Positions 8,220-18,750 of a stretch of 64,000 nt of DNA are shown piece after piece; within the stretch, counting starts at the first letter, position 1, and every line of letters begins with the position of its first letter. The notes beneath the pieces are model-generated. The model saw only the letters and a list, made by a program, of their open reading frames with translations. It ran no database searches and was not told where the DNA came from. Origin of the DNA: Actinobacillus sp. (lineage in GTDB: Bacteria > Pseudomonadota > Gammaproteobacteria > Enterobacterales > Pasteurellaceae); NCBI GenBank assembly GCA_020026055.1, contig JAHHRA010000006.1:1-64000 (forward strand), written 5' to 3'. A program made the translations under genes and the position numbers.

Positions 8220-9122
8220 ATGAACTTTCGTGATCTCGAATATTTAGTTGCTTTAGCAGAATATAAACACTTTAGACGTGCAGCTGCTGCTTGTAAAGTC
8301 AGTCAACCGACGTTAAGTGGGCAAATTCGTAAGTTAGAAGAAGAGCTCAATATGATTTTATTAGAGCGTACGAGTCGTAAAGTGCTTTTTACACAATCAG
8401 GTCTATTATTGATAGAGCAAGCACGTGCTATTTTACGAGAAGTTAAACAGTTTAAAGAGATGGCAAACCAGCAAAGTAAAGGAATGACAGGACCATTACA
8501 CATTGGTGTGATCCCAACATTAGGACCTTATTTGTTGCCTTATATTGTTTCTACAATTAAAGAGCAATTTCCTAAGATTGAGCTTTTTCTTTATGAAGCT
8601 AAAACACCTCAGCTAGTAGAATTAGTTGAAAACGGTAATTTAGACTGTGCAATTTTGGCGAGTAAACCAGAATTAGATGCTTTTATTAATGTACCGATGT
8701 TTGGAGAACCGATGAGATTAGCTGTTCCGACTTCGCATCCATTTGCAAAATATAAAGAAATAAAAATGAAAGAATTATCAGGTAAAGAAATTCTGATGTT
8801 AGATGATGGACATTGCTTGCGTGATAATGCGGCAGGTTATTGTTTTACAGTGGGTGCGGTAGAAAATCAGCATTACCAAGCGACTAGCTTAGAAACTTTA
8901 CATAATATGGTTGCTTCGGGCTTAGGAATTACGTTAATGCCTGAGTTAGCTGTTCTTGCAAATAAATTTCTCAACGTTACTTATGTGCCTTGTACTAATC
9001 CTAAACCGACGCGAACTATCGTAATGATTTATCGGCCTGGCTCACCACTAAGAAAGCGTTATGAGCGTGTGGCACATGCTATTTCAGAGACCGTTTTCCC
9101 AGTCATTAAACAGTCTAATTAG
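8220..9122 (+). CDS. oxyR: Hydrogen peroxide-sensing regulator OxyR
   Basis: A 300-residue LysR-type activator. The N-terminal winged helix-turn-helix (FRRAAAACKVSQPTLSGQIRKLEEEL) is followed by a substrate-like sensor domain with the redox pair in DDGHCLRDNAAGYC, equivalent to Cys199 and Cys208 of E. coli OxyR, so peroxide sensing is intact. It is transcribed away from the PGdx gene with 141 bases between starts, typical of an auto-regulating LysR protein and its target. Confidence 0.95.
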   Translation: MNFRDLEYLVALAEYKHFRRAAAACKVSQPTLSGQIRKLEEELNMILLERTSRKVLFTQSGLLLIEQARAILREVKQFKEMANQQSKGMTGPLHIGVIPTLGPYLLPYIVSTIKEQFPKIELFLYEAKTPQLVELVENGNLDCAILASKPELDAFINVPMFGEPMRLAVPTSHPFAKYKEIKMKELSGKEILMLDDGHCLRDNAAGYCFTVGAVENQHYQATSLETLHNMVASGLGITLMPELAVLANKFLNVTYVPCTNPKPTRTIVMIYRPGSPLRKRYERVAHAISETVFPVIKQSN

Positions 9123-9336
9123 TAGTTCGTATTCTCCAAAAACAGAAAACACGTCAAACATTAATAGCTGTAACTTTTAATCAGCTTAGTTTGGAATGTT
9201 GTTTTTCTAGTTTTAGGTTGCGTGAAGTTGTTCGGGAAGCAAATTGTAGTAATTTCACTATTTTGTGAGATTTCAAAGCATTATAAGCTTTCTGAAACGT
9301 AATGAATCAAAAACTTAAATGAACGGATGAGTAAAT

Positions 9337-9903
9337 ATGAATAAAGCAGTTTTTTTAGATCGTGATGGAACTTTAAATCTCGATCACGGTTATGTGCATG
9401 AAATAGATGATTTTGTGTTTATAAAGGGAAGCATTGATGCTCTACGTAAACTAAAAAAAATGGGATATTTATTAGTGTTGGTTACTAACCAGTCGGGTAT
9501 TGCTCGAGGCTATTTTAGTGAAGATCAGTTTTTACAACTCACGGAATGGATGGATTGGTCTTTGGCGGAACAAGGTGTGGATTTAGACGGTATTTATTAT
9601 TGTCCTCATCATATCGAAGGGAAAGGAGAATACCGTAAAGATTGTGATTGTCGCAAGCCAAAAGGAGGAATGCTAAAAGATGCTATTCAAGCCTTGAATA
9701 TTGATCCTATGCAATCAGTGATGGTAGGTGATAAAATTGAAGATATTCAAGCTGGGAAAAGTGTTGGTGTGAAAATGAATATTTTAGTCAAAACAGGTAA
9801 ACCGATAACAACAGCAGGGGAAGCACTTGCTAATGCAGTTTTGGAAAGTATTGTCGAGTTACCGAGTTTTTTAGCGATAGAAAATAGCTTCTCATTTCAG
9901 TAA
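9337..9903 (+). CDS. gmhB: D-glycero-beta-D-manno-heptose-1,7-bisphosphate 7-phosphatase
   Basis: A 188-residue HAD phosphatase (E. coli GmhB 191). The catalytic DRDGT motif (Asp8, Asp10), Thr/Asn motif II (TNQSGIARG), the structural zinc site (CPHH...CDCRKPK) and [11 protein letters not shown] motif IV are present. It removes the 7-phosphate in ADP-heptose synthesis for lipopolysaccharide inner core. hldD, a later enzyme of the same pathway, is elsewhere in the window. The 214 bases before it contain no gene that I can see. A palindromic element follows the stop. Confidence 0.93.
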   Translation: MNKAVFLDRDGTLNLDHGYVHEIDDFVFIKGSIDALRKLKKMGYLLVLVTNQSGIARGYFSEDQFLQLTEWMDWSLAEQGVDLDGIYYCPHHIEGKGEYRKDCDCRKPKGGMLKDAIQALNIDPMQSVMVGDKIEDIQAGKSVGVKMNILVKTGKPITTAGEALANAVLESIVELPSFLAIENSFSFQ

Positions 9904-9918
9904 ATAGCACAGTGCTTA

Positions 9919-9961
9919 ACGCCCATAAAATCGAGGAATTTTTTCTTGATTTTGTGGGCGT
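9919..9961. repeat. Palindromic element (ACGCC/GGCGT family), after gmhB
   Basis: ACGCCCATAAAATC pairs with GATTTTGTGGGCGT around an A/T centre. It begins 16 bases after the gmhB stop and could also act as a 3' hairpin for gmhB and convergent comM. Confidence 0.8.
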
Positions 9962-10042
9962 AGTCTTTTGCTTTTCATCAAATCGCTACCAGATATTGGT
10001 GACTTTGAGTTGCTTTCTTATACTAGCAATAAAATAATGCAG

Positions 10043-11584
10043 TTAGCCTAATTCTCTCCCTAATTTTTGCAATAACCGATCCATTGCACGGTAGCCAAAG
10101 GCTTCGGCTAAGTGTTTTTGTTGGATATTTTTTTCTTGTTCTAAGTCGGCAATAGTGCGAGCGACTTTTAAAATGCGATGATATGCTCGTACTGATAGTC
10201 CTAGCTTATGCAAAGCATTTTCTAAGAAGATAGCTTCTTTTTCGTTGATTTTACAGTAACTTTCTACTTCTTTATTAGTTAGATGAGCATTCACCTTTCC
10301 TGCTCGGGATAATTGAATTTGATGAGCAAAAAGAATTTTTTCACGAATTTTCGCACTACTTTCACCACGTTCTCCTGATTGATCAAGCTTTTGTAGGGTA
10401 CCTTTTGGTAAAAGTGGTACTTCAATAGAAAGATCAAATCGATCTAAAAAAGGACCAGATAAGCGGTTGAGATAACGCATGAGTTGTTGCGGAGATGTTC
10501 GATTATGCGTGCCTGTATAATGCCCTGTTGGGCTTGGGTTCATCGCTGCAATTAATTGAAAACGTGCAGGAAATTGAATTTTCGCATTGGCTCGAGAAAT
10601 AATAATTTTTCCACTTTCTAAAGGTTGTCGGAGTGCATCTAACACTTTACGTTCAAACTCTGGCAATTCATCTAAAAATAAGACGCCATTATGTGCTAAC
10701 GAAATTTCTCCTGGCTTTGGAATTGCCCCTCCACCAACTAATGCGGGCATTGAAGCACTGTGATGAGGTGCACGAAAAGGACGTTTTTTCCAGTTATGTA
10801 AATTAAGTTCATTTTGTACAAGGCTGGTTACTGATGCTGTTTCAATTGCTTCAGTATCTGACATTTCAGGCAAGAGATCAGTAAGACGACTAGCCAGCAT
10901 TGTTTTACCTGTCCCAGGAGGACCTAATAACAGGAGATTATGTTGCCCAGCAGCAGCGATAGTGAGAGCTCGTTTAGCATGTTGTTGTCCGATAATATCT
11001 GTCATATCTTTTTGAAATAAAGTAGTTGTAATTTCTTCTGGGACAATAATTTCACTGGCGAGGGGGAGTGTCTGTTGTCGGTTTAAAAAATTAACTACAT
11101 CTAAAAGATTTTGTGCATAGTAAGTATCTTGTTTTGCAATGAGTGCGGCTTCGTTCGCATTTTGTTTTGCAATAATTAAATGGCGTTTTGCTTTTTCTGC
11201 AGCTAAAATAGCCGAAATTATTCCTTGAACACCGCGTAATTCGCCAGTAAGAGCTAATTCGCCAAACAACTCATAGGATTGAAGATGTTTGTCATCAAGT
11301 TGTCCTGATGCGGCGAGAATAGCGATGGCAATAGGTAAATCAAAACGTCCACCTTCTTTTGGAAGATCAGCGGGGGCAAGATTGACAGTAATTCTTTTCG
11401 CTGGATATTTGAAATTAGCATTGATTAATGCACTGCGAACACGACCTTGTGCTTCAGTAACAGTTTTTTCAGGTAGTCCTACAAGAGTAAAAGCAGGTTT
11501 CCCATTACTAATATGAACTTCTATGGTAACTAATGGTGCTTGGACACCAATAGAAGCACGGCTATATACCACAGCAAGGGACAT
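10043..11584 (-). CDS. comM: ComM/YifB, Mg-chelatase-type AAA+ branch-migration helicase
   Basis: 513 residues. The N-terminal ChlI-like domain starts MSLAVVYSRA. The AAA+ core has Walker A GPPGTGKT, and FLDELPEF (Walker B) and the MNPSPTGHY sensor region follow, with a C-terminal Mg-chelatase domain. In H. influenzae and Vibrio ComM is a hexameric helicase that extends heteroduplex during natural transformation. GGAG precedes the ATG. A CRP-S-type site lies about 88 bases upstream, fitting membership of the Sxy/CRP competence regulon. Confidence 0.94.
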   Translation of the reverse strand: MSLAVVYSRASIGVQAPLVTIEVHISNGKPAFTLVGLPEKTVTEAQGRVRSALINANFKYPAKRITVNLAPADLPKEGGRFDLPIAIAILAASGQLDDKHLQSYELFGELALTGELRGVQGIISAILAAEKAKRHLIIAKQNANEAALIAKQDTYYAQNLLDVVNFLNRQQTLPLASEIIVPEEITTTLFQKDMTDIIGQQHAKRALTIAAAGQHNLLLLGPPGTGKTMLASRLTDLLPEMSDTEAIETASVTSLVQNELNLHNWKKRPFRAPHHSASMPALVGGGAIPKPGEISLAHNGVLFLDELPEFERKVLDALRQPLESGKIIISRANAKIQFPARFQLIAAMNPSPTGHYTGTHNRTSPQQLMRYLNRLSGPFLDRFDLSIEVPLLPKGTLQKLDQSGERGESSAKIREKILFAHQIQLSRAGKVNAHLTNKEVESYCKINEKEAIFLENALHKLGLSVRAYHRILKVARTIADLEQEKNIQQKHLAEAFGYRAMDRLLQKLGRELG

Positions 11585-11639
11585 ATTTTCTCCAGATTAT
11601 TTATTTTTCGATAATCTAGAATAAAAAAAGAAATAAATT

Positions 11640-11679
11640 TTTATAAAAAGAGCGACGGAATACTACGATCAGCGTCGCA
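11640..11679 (-). promoter_or_regulatory. CRP-S (Sxy-dependent) type site and -10 of comM
   Basis: On the minus strand TTTTGCGA-CGCTGA-TCGTA (half-sites 11679-11675 and 11668-11664) matches the CRP-S core TGCGA-N6-TCGCA in 9 of 10 bases. A TATAAA -10 (11645-11640) would put the site centre near -39 to -41, a class II position. H. influenzae comM is a known CRP-S gene. Confidence 0.65.
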
Positions 11680-11734
11680 AAATTTGTTTTTATGCTAAGT
11701 CATATCACATTTTGTTCATTGTTTGGAGAGCATT

Positions 11735-12601
11735 ATGCAGAAAATCTATCGCTGGCCGAAAGCCTATTCTATTTATCCCGATCGCAATAATAAATCGTAT
11801 GCAGCAAAACGATTTCGTTATAATTTGCGTAGCTTTTTACATCGTAAGCAAATTGAGGTATTTGAGAATTTCGTTAATCAACATCCATACCTTATTCCTT
11901 TATTAAATTCGCGTCCAAATTTTAGTTATCCTATCGCTCATCGTTTTTTGGATAAACGCTTTAACCGTAAGCGAAGATTGCAAGAAGTTTGTGAAAATTT
12001 GTGTTTCTTACCCGATAGACTATCAAAATTAGGTGTAAGTTCTATACTTGAAAAAAATATCGTTTTAGCAACGATAATGAATGATTATGAATTGAGATTG
12101 GGGATAAATATCTTTCAACCAATGGAAGGATTTTGGAATATTGAACTCTATCATAAAGCGAATAATGAGCTTATTTATTTGCTGACTTTTGGAAAATTAC
12201 AAGATGCGTTACTTATTGCTGTCATTCAAGGACCGAATCAAGAAGGGTCTAAAGAAATGGTGAAACAATTGACGAAAGTTTGTTATGGATTGCGTCCTGC
12301 ATATTTAATGGTGGAATGCATGAAAATAGTGACTAATGCGTTGGGGTATTCACGATTACTTGGTATTCCACAAAAATATCAAAATAAATCCCGTTTTATC
12401 AAAGCGAGTAGTTTTATCGTGGACTATGATGCGATTTTTAGTGAAAGTAAAGGTATATTGGGAGATTACTGGGATTTACCACTGACACTCGAAAATCGTA
12501 ATTTAGAGGATATTCAAAGTAAAAAACGCAATATGTATCGTAAACGCTATGCGATGCTACGTGAGCTAGACATGCAAGTAAAGCAAGCTTTACGAGTGTA
12601 G
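11735..12601 (+). CDS. VirK/YbjX (DUF535) family protein
   Basis: 288 residues from the ATG at 11735, which has GGAGAG five bases upstream; the frame is open four codons further, from TTG. It resembles the VirK/YbjX family: basic Tyr/Arg-rich N-terminus (RWPKAYSIYP), the conserved central block GFWNIELYH...LLTFG, AVIQGPN, and a C-terminal part rich in Arg/Lys (KKRNMYRKRYAML). E. coli YbjX and Shigella VirK affect envelope or surface-protein phenotypes, but the biochemical role is unknown. No signal peptide, so probably cytoplasmic. Divergent from comM. Confidence 0.82.
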   Translation: MQKIYRWPKAYSIYPDRNNKSYAAKRFRYNLRSFLHRKQIEVFENFVNQHPYLIPLLNSRPNFSYPIAHRFLDKRFNRKRRLQEVCENLCFLPDRLSKLGVSSILEKNIVLATIMNDYELRLGINIFQPMEGFWNIELYHKANNELIYLLTFGKLQDALLIAVIQGPNQEGSKEMVKQLTKVCYGLRPAYLMVECMKIVTNALGYSRLLGIPQKYQNKSRFIKASSFIVDYDAIFSESKGILGDYWDLPLTLENRNLEDIQSKKRNMYRKRYAMLRELDMQVKQALRV

Positions 12602-12627
12602 ATAAAAAATAGATATTCCAAAGATAT

Positions 12628-13263
12628 CTATTCTTTTTCTGTTAAATATTCAGTCATTGGTGCAAACCATTGATTGAGTTTGGAAGAAAGTTTATCAATA
12701 CCGATTTTATTAGTGCTGGAAAAGGCTTCGACTTCAATATCACCTTGGAAAGGTAAAATAGCTTCACGCACCATTTTGAGTTGTTTAATGCGAGCAGCTT
12801 GGCTTAATTTATCAGCTTTAGTTAGCAATAAAAGCAAAGACTTATCTGCAGAAACTGCCCATTCGATCATTTGTTGATCGAGATCTTTTAATGGATGACG
12901 AATATCCATCAGCACTACAATACCTTTCAAGCATTCACGTTTTTGCAAATATTCTGCTAGTGATTTTTGCCATTGTTGCTTCATTTCTTCAGGGACTGCC
13001 GCATAGCCGTAACCTGGAAGGTCGACGAGTTTACAATTTGGCTCGACTTCAAAGACATTGATAAGTTGAGTACGTCCTGGAGTTTTAGAAGTGCGAGCTA
13101 AATTTTTCTGTTTAGTGAGTGCATTTAACGCAGTAGATTTTCCTGCGTTAGAACGCCCAACAAAAGCGACTTCAATGCCTTGTTCTGGTGGCATTAATTT
13201 AATATTGGGGGCACTTAGGAGAAAATGAGTTTTGAAATAATTTAAGCGAGAAATGGTGTTCAT
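12628..13263 (-). CDS. engB: Ribosome biogenesis GTP-binding protein EngB (YihA/YsxC)
   Basis: A 211-residue TRAFAC GTPase. G1 GRSNAGKS, G2 T in KTPGRTQ, G3 DLPGYG, G4 TKAD and a G5-like SSTNKIG are all present. The family is essential and assists late 50S subunit assembly in the cytoplasm. The ATG follows the trmL stop directly (TAAATG), so the two are translationally coupled. Confidence 0.94.
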   Translation of the reverse strand: MNTISRLNYFKTHFLLSAPNIKLMPPEQGIEVAFVGRSNAGKSTALNALTKQKNLARTSKTPGRTQLINVFEVEPNCKLVDLPGYGYAAVPEEMKQQWQKSLAEYLQKRECLKGIVVLMDIRHPLKDLDQQMIEWAVSADKSLLLLLTKADKLSQAARIKQLKMVREAILPFQGDIEVEAFSSTNKIGIDKLSSKLNQWFAPMTEYLTEKE

Positions 13264-13758
13264 TTAAGTCTCCACGTGAATATTGGGATCATAGTTGACT
13301 GCTTGAGCAAAATCGAGTTGTCGCCAAGCTTCATACACACTGATAGCAACAGAATTAGATAAATTCATACTGCGACTATTGGCAATCATTGGGATACGTA
13401 ATTTTTGTTCGTTGGGCAAATTGTCCAAAATAGCTTTAGGAAGCCCACGTGTTTCAGGTCCAAACATCAAGAAATCTCCGCTTTGAAAATGAACTTGACT
13501 AGGAGAAAGTAGCCCTTTTGTTGTCATTGCAAAAATCCGTTTTGGTTTTGCCTGTGTTAAAAAATCTGCATAGTTTAGATAACGTTTAATGTTGGCGTAT
13601 TCGTGGTAGTCTAAGCCACTACGACGCAATTTTTTATCATCCCAATGGAAACCAAAAGGTTCAATGAGATGAAGTCGAAAACCTGTATTCGCACAAAGGC
13701 GGATGATGTTGCCTGTATTTTGTGGAATTTCAGGCTCATATAATACAATATCTAACAT
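13264..13758 (-). CDS. trmL: tRNA (cytidine(34)-2'-O)-methyltransferase TrmL
   Basis: A SPOUT-class (trefoil-knot) enzyme methylating the ribose of wobble C34/cmnm5U34 in the two tRNA-Leu isoacceptors with SAM. Motifs: [13 protein letters not shown] (motif 1), [10 protein letters not shown] (motif 2) and [11 protein letters not shown] (motif 3). The frame extends to a GTG at 13809, but family members start [16 protein letters not shown], so the ATG at 13758 (164 residues) is preferred, though its ribosome site is weak. Upstream of and abutting engB. Confidence 0.93.
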   Translation of the reverse strand: MLDIVLYEPEIPQNTGNIIRLCANTGFRLHLIEPFGFHWDDKKLRRSGLDYHEYANIKRYLNYADFLTQAKPKRIFAMTTKGLLSPSQVHFQSGDFLMFGPETRGLPKAILDNLPNEQKLRIPMIANSRSMNLSNSVAISVYEAWRQLDFAQAVNYDPNIHVET

Positions 13759-13917
13759 AGTCAATTTTTTTCTAAAAAGGAGAATTGTACCTTGGTGAAT
13801 ATAAAGCACAAGAAAAATTGCATAAAAAGATTAAAGAGAAAACTGACATTCAAATAGATAAATGCTAGGATGATAAGTCGTACTTGTCCCATTTCTTTCT
13901 TCTGAGAGGAAAATATT

Positions 13918-15087
13918 ATGTCTAAAGAAACCCCTTCCAAGCCAAATAATCAAGTGGATAAAGATGTTGTCTCTACAGAGATAGTCCAAGAGAAATCCCA
14001 AGACAAGACTAAAAGTCACGCCACTGAATTTGAGAAAAATTTCTCCGAAATTGAGCACGTGACAAAAAAGAAAAAAGGCGAAAGATTAGCAATTTTATCG
14101 TTATTACTAACACTTAGTTTGGGCGGAGCTGGGTTTTATTTTGTTCAGCACCATTCTCAAAAAACAAATGTACAAATTAACCAATTAACCAGTCAATTAG
14201 ATCAGTTTTCTAAAGCAATGCAAGCACAGTTACCTTTATCTAACTACTTTGAGCAGTTAATAGCAATTAATAAAAAACTGAATGAAAAAGTGCAAACTTT
14301 ACAAAACAATGAGCTGAAGCTTGAAAGTATGCTTAGTACATTGAATGATGAAATAGTGATTAAAGGACAAACTATTGATGCATTGCAAATGCAAATGAGT
14401 CAGTTCGCAAAAATGAAAGAAAACACGCCTAACGAATGGAAATTAGCGGAAGCAAATTATTTATTAATTAATGCACAAAGAAAGTTGCAATTAACGGATG
14501 ATGTGTATGTGGCAATTGTGCTGTTGCAGAATGCAGATCAAATCCTTTCTCAATTAGATATAGCTTCTGTACCAAGGCTACGAGAAGCTATTAATCAAGA
14601 TTTACAGACTTTGAAGGCAGTAAAAAAAGTGAATACAGAGCAGATTATATTGCAATTATCTAATTTAAGTGCACATGTTGATGATTTAATGCCTTTAACT
14701 TTACGCCATAAACAAGTGGCGAATGAGCCTAGTCATTCGATCACAGATTGGCAAGAGAATGCGAAAAAAACGATGGATACTCTTATGGATAAGTTTATCC
14801 GAGTGATACCTAAAACAGCGAATAGCCAAGGGTTATTGACTCCAGAGCAAGAAATTTATTTACGCGAAAATCTTCGTTTACGCTTGCAAATTGCAACACT
14901 TGCAGTGATTCGTCATCAAGAAGCACTTTATCAACAATCGTTACAACTTGTTGCAGATTGGGTGAAACGCTATTTTGATAAAAATGATCAAACGACTACT
15001 CAGTTTTTGGAGATTGTACAGAAATTACAAGCAGAACCGATTACAGTTGAGTTGCCACTCTTAAGTAGTGTGAATTTAATCAATTGA
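13918..15087 (+). CDS. hemX: HemX-like membrane protein
   Basis: 389 residues: a charged cytoplasmic N-terminus (1-55), one transmembrane segment (about 56-76), a coiled-coil stretch (80-145, Gln/Lys/Leu rich) and a large periplasmic domain of the HemX/Uroporphyrin-III C-methyltransferase-like family. The name reflects co-location with hemCD in enterobacteria; methyltransferase activity is not supported and no SAM motif is visible. It is the first gene of a two-gene unit with hemY (36 bases apart). hemC and hemD are not upstream here. Confidence 0.85.
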   Translation: MSKETPSKPNNQVDKDVVSTEIVQEKSQDKTKSHATEFEKNFSEIEHVTKKKKGERLAILSLLLTLSLGGAGFYFVQHHSQKTNVQINQLTSQLDQFSKAMQAQLPLSNYFEQLIAINKKLNEKVQTLQNNELKLESMLSTLNDEIVIKGQTIDALQMQMSQFAKMKENTPNEWKLAEANYLLINAQRKLQLTDDVYVAIVLLQNADQILSQLDIASVPRLREAINQDLQTLKAVKKVNTEQIILQLSNLSAHVDDLMPLTLRHKQVANEPSHSITDWQENAKKTMDTLMDKFIRVIPKTANSQGLLTPEQEIYLRENLRLRLQIATLAVIRHQEALYQQSLQLVADWVKRYFDKNDQTTTQFLEIVQKLQAEPITVELPLLSSVNLIN

Positions 15088-15123
15088 TTCAATCTTCAAT
15101 CAACAAATTGATAGGAGCTCACA

Positions 15124-16332
15124 ATGTTTAAACTATTATTTTTGATACTACTTTTAGGTGCAGGAATTTTCGGTGTGCCTTATCTTGCTGGTAAACAAGG
15201 TTATGTTTTAATTGAAACGGCGGACAATTATTACGAATTGTCTATTACTGCACTCATAATAATACTTATCATTTGTTTAGCATTAGTCTATTTGATTCAA
15301 TGGTGCATTTCATCCTTTTTCCGTTTAAGTTATTCCTCTTACACTTGGTTTCCTCGCCATCGGCGGGGCAAAGCTCAACGTCAAATACTGGAAGGTTTTA
15401 TTGCTTTTGCGGAGGGTAATTATCGCAAAGCTCAACGTTTGCTCGCCAATAATGCTATGAATTCAGATGCCCCAGTCTTGAGTCTTATCAAAGCCGCTGA
15501 AGCAGCTCAGAAAATGGGTGATAATGCCGAAGCAAGTCGTTTTTTGAAAAATGCGACTGGATTAGTAGGCGAGAATAATTTATTAGTAGAGATTAGTCGC
15601 ATTAAAGTGTTAGTTGCTCAACAAAAATGGGACGAGGCTCAAACACATCTTGACGCTATCTTGAAAACAACAACAAATAATCCAGAAATTTTGTGGATGG
15701 CAGTTAAAATTTATCGCCATAATAAAGCTTATGCTGCTTTAGAGCAAATTTTAGAGCAAATTGAACGAGTGGGTATTTATAACATTCAAACTTATGCAAT
15801 GTTAGAACAAGAAGTTGAAAATGGTTTGTTAGACGAGAAATTGCGAGAAAATGGCACCGTTGGGTTATTAGCATGGTGGAAAGCTCAAAGTCGTCGCCGC
15901 CGTAATGACCCCGTAATGAAAATTGGTATAGCACGCCGTTTATTGGATAATGATGATCAAGAAAATGCTTATCTTCTCCTTGTTGAAGTTGCTAAATTGC
16001 CTGAAACAGAAACTTTTTTTCAAATATTACATCAACAGATTATCCGCCTTAAAGAAATAGATACTTCAAAATTACAACGCATCTTAGAAAAGCAACTCTC
16101 GCATACACAGGTATTTAAAGCTGAACTGTATCGCAGTTTAGGCTATTTGTACGCACGAGCAGGTGATTATAGTAAAGCAAGCAATGCCTTTAGTGAATTA
16201 CTTAAAAATAAAGCAAAATTACAAGAAAATGATATTGTTATGGCAATTTTCGTTTTTGAACACAATAAAGAATCTATGCTTTCATACCAAGTTCGCCAAA
16301 ACTATTTAAAAAATATGCTTGGTAAAGATTAA
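15124..16332 (+). CDS. hemY: HemY-like TPR membrane protein
   Basis: 402 residues with two N-terminal transmembrane segments (about 3-22 and 41-62) and a long helical region containing TPR-like repeats, e.g. GNYRKAQRLL, QKWDEAQTHL and C-terminal GDYSKASNAFSELL. This is the HemY N-terminal/TPR family linked with hemX. The molecular function is uncertain, and it is not the oxygen-dependent protoporphyrinogen oxidase also called HemY in Bacillus. GGAG lies 7 bases before the ATG. Confidence 0.87.
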   Translation: MFKLLFLILLLGAGIFGVPYLAGKQGYVLIETADNYYELSITALIIILIICLALVYLIQWCISSFFRLSYSSYTWFPRHRRGKAQRQILEGFIAFAEGNYRKAQRLLANNAMNSDAPVLSLIKAAEAAQKMGDNAEASRFLKNATGLVGENNLLVEISRIKVLVAQQKWDEAQTHLDAILKTTTNNPEILWMAVKIYRHNKAYAALEQILEQIERVGIYNIQTYAMLEQEVENGLLDEKLRENGTVGLLAWWKAQSRRRRNDPVMKIGIARRLLDNDDQENAYLLLVEVAKLPETETFFQILHQQIIRLKEIDTSKLQRILEKQLSHTQVFKAELYRSLGYLYARAGDYSKASNAFSELLKNKAKLQENDIVMAIFVFEHNKESMLSYQVRQNYLKNMLGKD

Positions 16333-16365
16333 AATTTATCCTTTAGTTATGATTTATTGATAAAA

Positions 16366-17760
16366 ATGAGAATATTTTCAGCTAAGTTTCGTCATTATGT
16401 ACGTAAGAAAATCCGCCAAAGCCACCGTATTTCACATAAAAGCGTGGAGTTTGTTTGTTTATTAATTGGTGCAGCATTAGTCGCTCTCGTTTCTTTTGGC
16501 TTCGCCCAATTGGCAGACTGGGGATTGGCTTTTAATCGCATTTGGGTTGAAAAATATCCCATAGCTGTTTGGATTGTAATGCCCATTGGGCTGGCAAGCT
16601 TGGCTTGGATAACACAAAAATTTGTACCTTTTGTGTCAGGAAGTGGTATCCCACAAGTTATTGCTTCAATTAATTTACCATATGGTGCTTACAAGGATCA
16701 TCTAGTTAGATTTTTCCAAACTTTATGGAAAATTCCATTAACTTTTTTAGTGATGGTAATTGGTGGTTCTGTTGGGCGAGAAGGACCTTCAGTTCAAGTT
16801 GGTGCTGCAGTGATGCTTGCTTGGGGAAATTTCTGCCATCGACATGGTTTAGCGTTTTCTGGGCTGGCTGCAAATGAATTGATCGCTACAGGAGCAGCAG
16901 GCGGATTAGCGGCTGCTTTTAATGCACCTTTAGCAGGCGTAATGTTTGCGATTGAAGAATTAGGACGTGGAGTTAATTTACGTTGGGAACGTAATATTTT
17001 GTTAGGTGTGTTAGCTTGCGGTTTTATTTTGATTGCTATTGCTGGCAATAATTCTTATTTTCCTATTTATCATGGTGCTGTTGACGTACCAAAATTTATT
17101 TTGTGGTGTTTAGGCTGTGGTATAGCATGCGGCATTTTGGGCGGTATTTTTGCTAAATTACTCAGCAAAGGGCTTTCTACTTTATCACCATCTTGTTGGC
17201 GTAGCTACTTGCGTAAACACCCTATTGTGATCGCATTCTGCTTAGGCGTATGTTTAGCTATTATTGGTACTATTACGCATGGACAAACTTACGGAACAGG
17301 ATATGAAATCGTCGCTGAAGCCCTTGACGGCAAAATGATTGCTGAAAATCTAGGAATTTGGAAATTATTAGCCACTGTTAGCACTTATTGGTCAGGCGTC
17401 GCAGGTGGCATTTTCACTCCTTGTCTCACTATTGGTGCGGGGATTGGTATGCAGATTTGGTCATTGACAGGTGGAATTATTGATCAACGATTATTAGTGT
17501 TGATCTGTATGGCTGCTTTTCTTGCTGGAGCTACACAATCACCAGTGACAGCAAGTGTTGTCGTAATGGAAATGACAGGTAGTCAGCCAGTGCTTTTCTG
17601 GATGCTAATTTGCAGTATTGTGGCATCTGTGATTTCTCGTCAATTTAATCCGAAACCTTTTTATCATTTTGCCGCTGGTCGTTTTCGTCAACGTGTACAG
17701 GAACTTGCACGAATAGAACAGGGGTTTAAAAACAATGACGAAATACAGCAAAAAGCATGA
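16366..17760 (+). CDS. ClC-family chloride/proton exchanger
   Basis: 464 residues from ATG 16366 (the frame is open to TTG 16357; neither has a strong ribosome site). Signature motifs: GSGIPQV (92-98), GREGPSVQ with gating Glu139, and GIFTP. The intracellular proton glutamate is also present (IEE, Glu198, matching E. coli ClcA Glu203), so it is more likely an H+/Cl- antiporter than a channel. The cytoplasmic C-terminus is short with no CBS domains. Known relatives help survival of acid shock. It overlaps dusA by an ATGA junction, so the two are coupled. Confidence 0.92.
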   Translation: MRIFSAKFRHYVRKKIRQSHRISHKSVEFVCLLIGAALVALVSFGFAQLADWGLAFNRIWVEKYPIAVWIVMPIGLASLAWITQKFVPFVSGSGIPQVIASINLPYGAYKDHLVRFFQTLWKIPLTFLVMVIGGSVGREGPSVQVGAAVMLAWGNFCHRHGLAFSGLAANELIATGAAGGLAAAFNAPLAGVMFAIEELGRGVNLRWERNILLGVLACGFILIAIAGNNSYFPIYHGAVDVPKFILWCLGCGIACGILGGIFAKLLSKGLSTLSPSCWRSYLRKHPIVIAFCLGVCLAIIGTITHGQTYGTGYEIVAEALDGKMIAENLGIWKLLATVSTYWSGVAGGIFTPCLTIGAGIGMQIWSLTGGIIDQRLLVLICMAAFLAGATQSPVTASVVVMEMTGSQPVLFWMLICSIVASVISRQFNPKPFYHFAAGRFRQRVQELARIEQGFKNNDEIQQKA

Positions 17761-18731
17761 TGACACAACAAATTTACCGTGGGCGATTTTCTGTTGCACC
17801 AATGCTGGATTGGACGACAAGACACTGTCGTTATTTTCATCGTCAATTCACTCAACACGCTTTACTTTATACTGAAATGGTAACAACAGGGGCGATTATG
17901 CACGCCAACTATGACCATTTACACTTTTCTCAAGCAGAACAACCAGTCGCTTTGCAACTTGGAGGAAGCAATCCTAACGTGCTAGCGCATTGTGCAAAAT
18001 TAGCAGAAGCACGAGGATATCAGGAGATTAATTTAAATGTCGGCTGCCCTTCTGATCGAGTGCAGAATGGTGCTTTCGGAGCTTGTTTAATGGGAAAAGC
18101 AAATCTTGTTGGTGAATGTGTTGCTGCGATGAAAGCAACAGTGGCAATTCCTGTTACTGTTAAAACACGGATTGGTATTGATGAGTTCGATAGTTATAGT
18201 TTTCTGACGGATTTTATTGAAAAGGTTGCACAACATGGGGGCAATGAATTCATCATACATGCACGTAAGGCATGGCTTTCTGGCTTGAGTCCGAAAGAAA
18301 ATCGTGATATTCCGCCATTGGATTATGAACGAGTTTATCAGCTGAAGCGAGATTTTCCTACACTGATGATTTCGATTAATGGAGGTATCAAAAACTTTGA
18401 AGAGATCCAAACTCATTTGCAATATGTTGATGGCGTAATGATCGGACGGGAAGCTTATCAAAATCCTGCGATCTTAGGTTATGTTGATAAATTGCTCTTT
18501 GATAAAAATTTACCTATCGTTACTCCGTTAGAGGCAATTAGGAAAATGTTCCCTTATATTGAAGCAGAACTTTCACAAGGAGTAAAACTCAACCATATGA
18601 CCAATAGTTTATTGGGAGCTTTCCAAAATTGTAAAGGTGCAAAGCAATATCGTCGTTATTTAAGTGAAAATGCTTACAAGATAGGTGCAGGTGTAGAAGT
18701 ATTAGAGCAGGCACTCAATTTTGTGAGATAG
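17757..18731 (+). CDS. dusA: tRNA-dihydrouridine(20/20a) synthase DusA
   Basis: 324-residue FMN enzyme reducing U20/U20a of t[24 protein letters not shown], the catalytic loop [19 protein letters not shown] (Cys97) and the C-terminal helical tRNA-binding domain are intact. The start overlaps the stop of the ClC gene (ATGATG), and either ATG of the pair could serve. Ends at a perfect 26-bp palindrome. Confidence 0.95.
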   Translation: MMTQQIYRGRFSVAPMLDWTTRHCRYFHRQFTQHALLYTEMVTTGAIMHANYDHLHFSQAEQPVALQLGGSNPNVLAHCAKLAEARGYQEINLNVGCPSDRVQNGAFGACLMGKANLVGECVAAMKATVAIPVTVKTRIGIDEFDSYSFLTDFIEKVAQHGGNEFIIHARKAWLSGLSPKENRDIPPLDYERVYQLKRDFPTLMISINGGIKNFEEIQTHLQYVDGVMIGREAYQNPAILGYVDKLLFDKNLPIVTPLEAIRKMFPYIEAELSQGVKLNHMTNSLLGAFQNCKGAKQYRRYLSENAYKIGAGVEVLEQALNFVR

Positions 18732-18750
18732 TTTTAGCTAAAACTATCTC
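18725..18750. repeat. Perfect palindrome at the dusA 3' end
   Basis: GAGATAGTTTTAGC and its complement overlap the dusA stop codon. There is no T tract, because the sequence runs straight into a half copy of the dispersed element. It may still protect or end the transcript. Confidence 0.6.
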
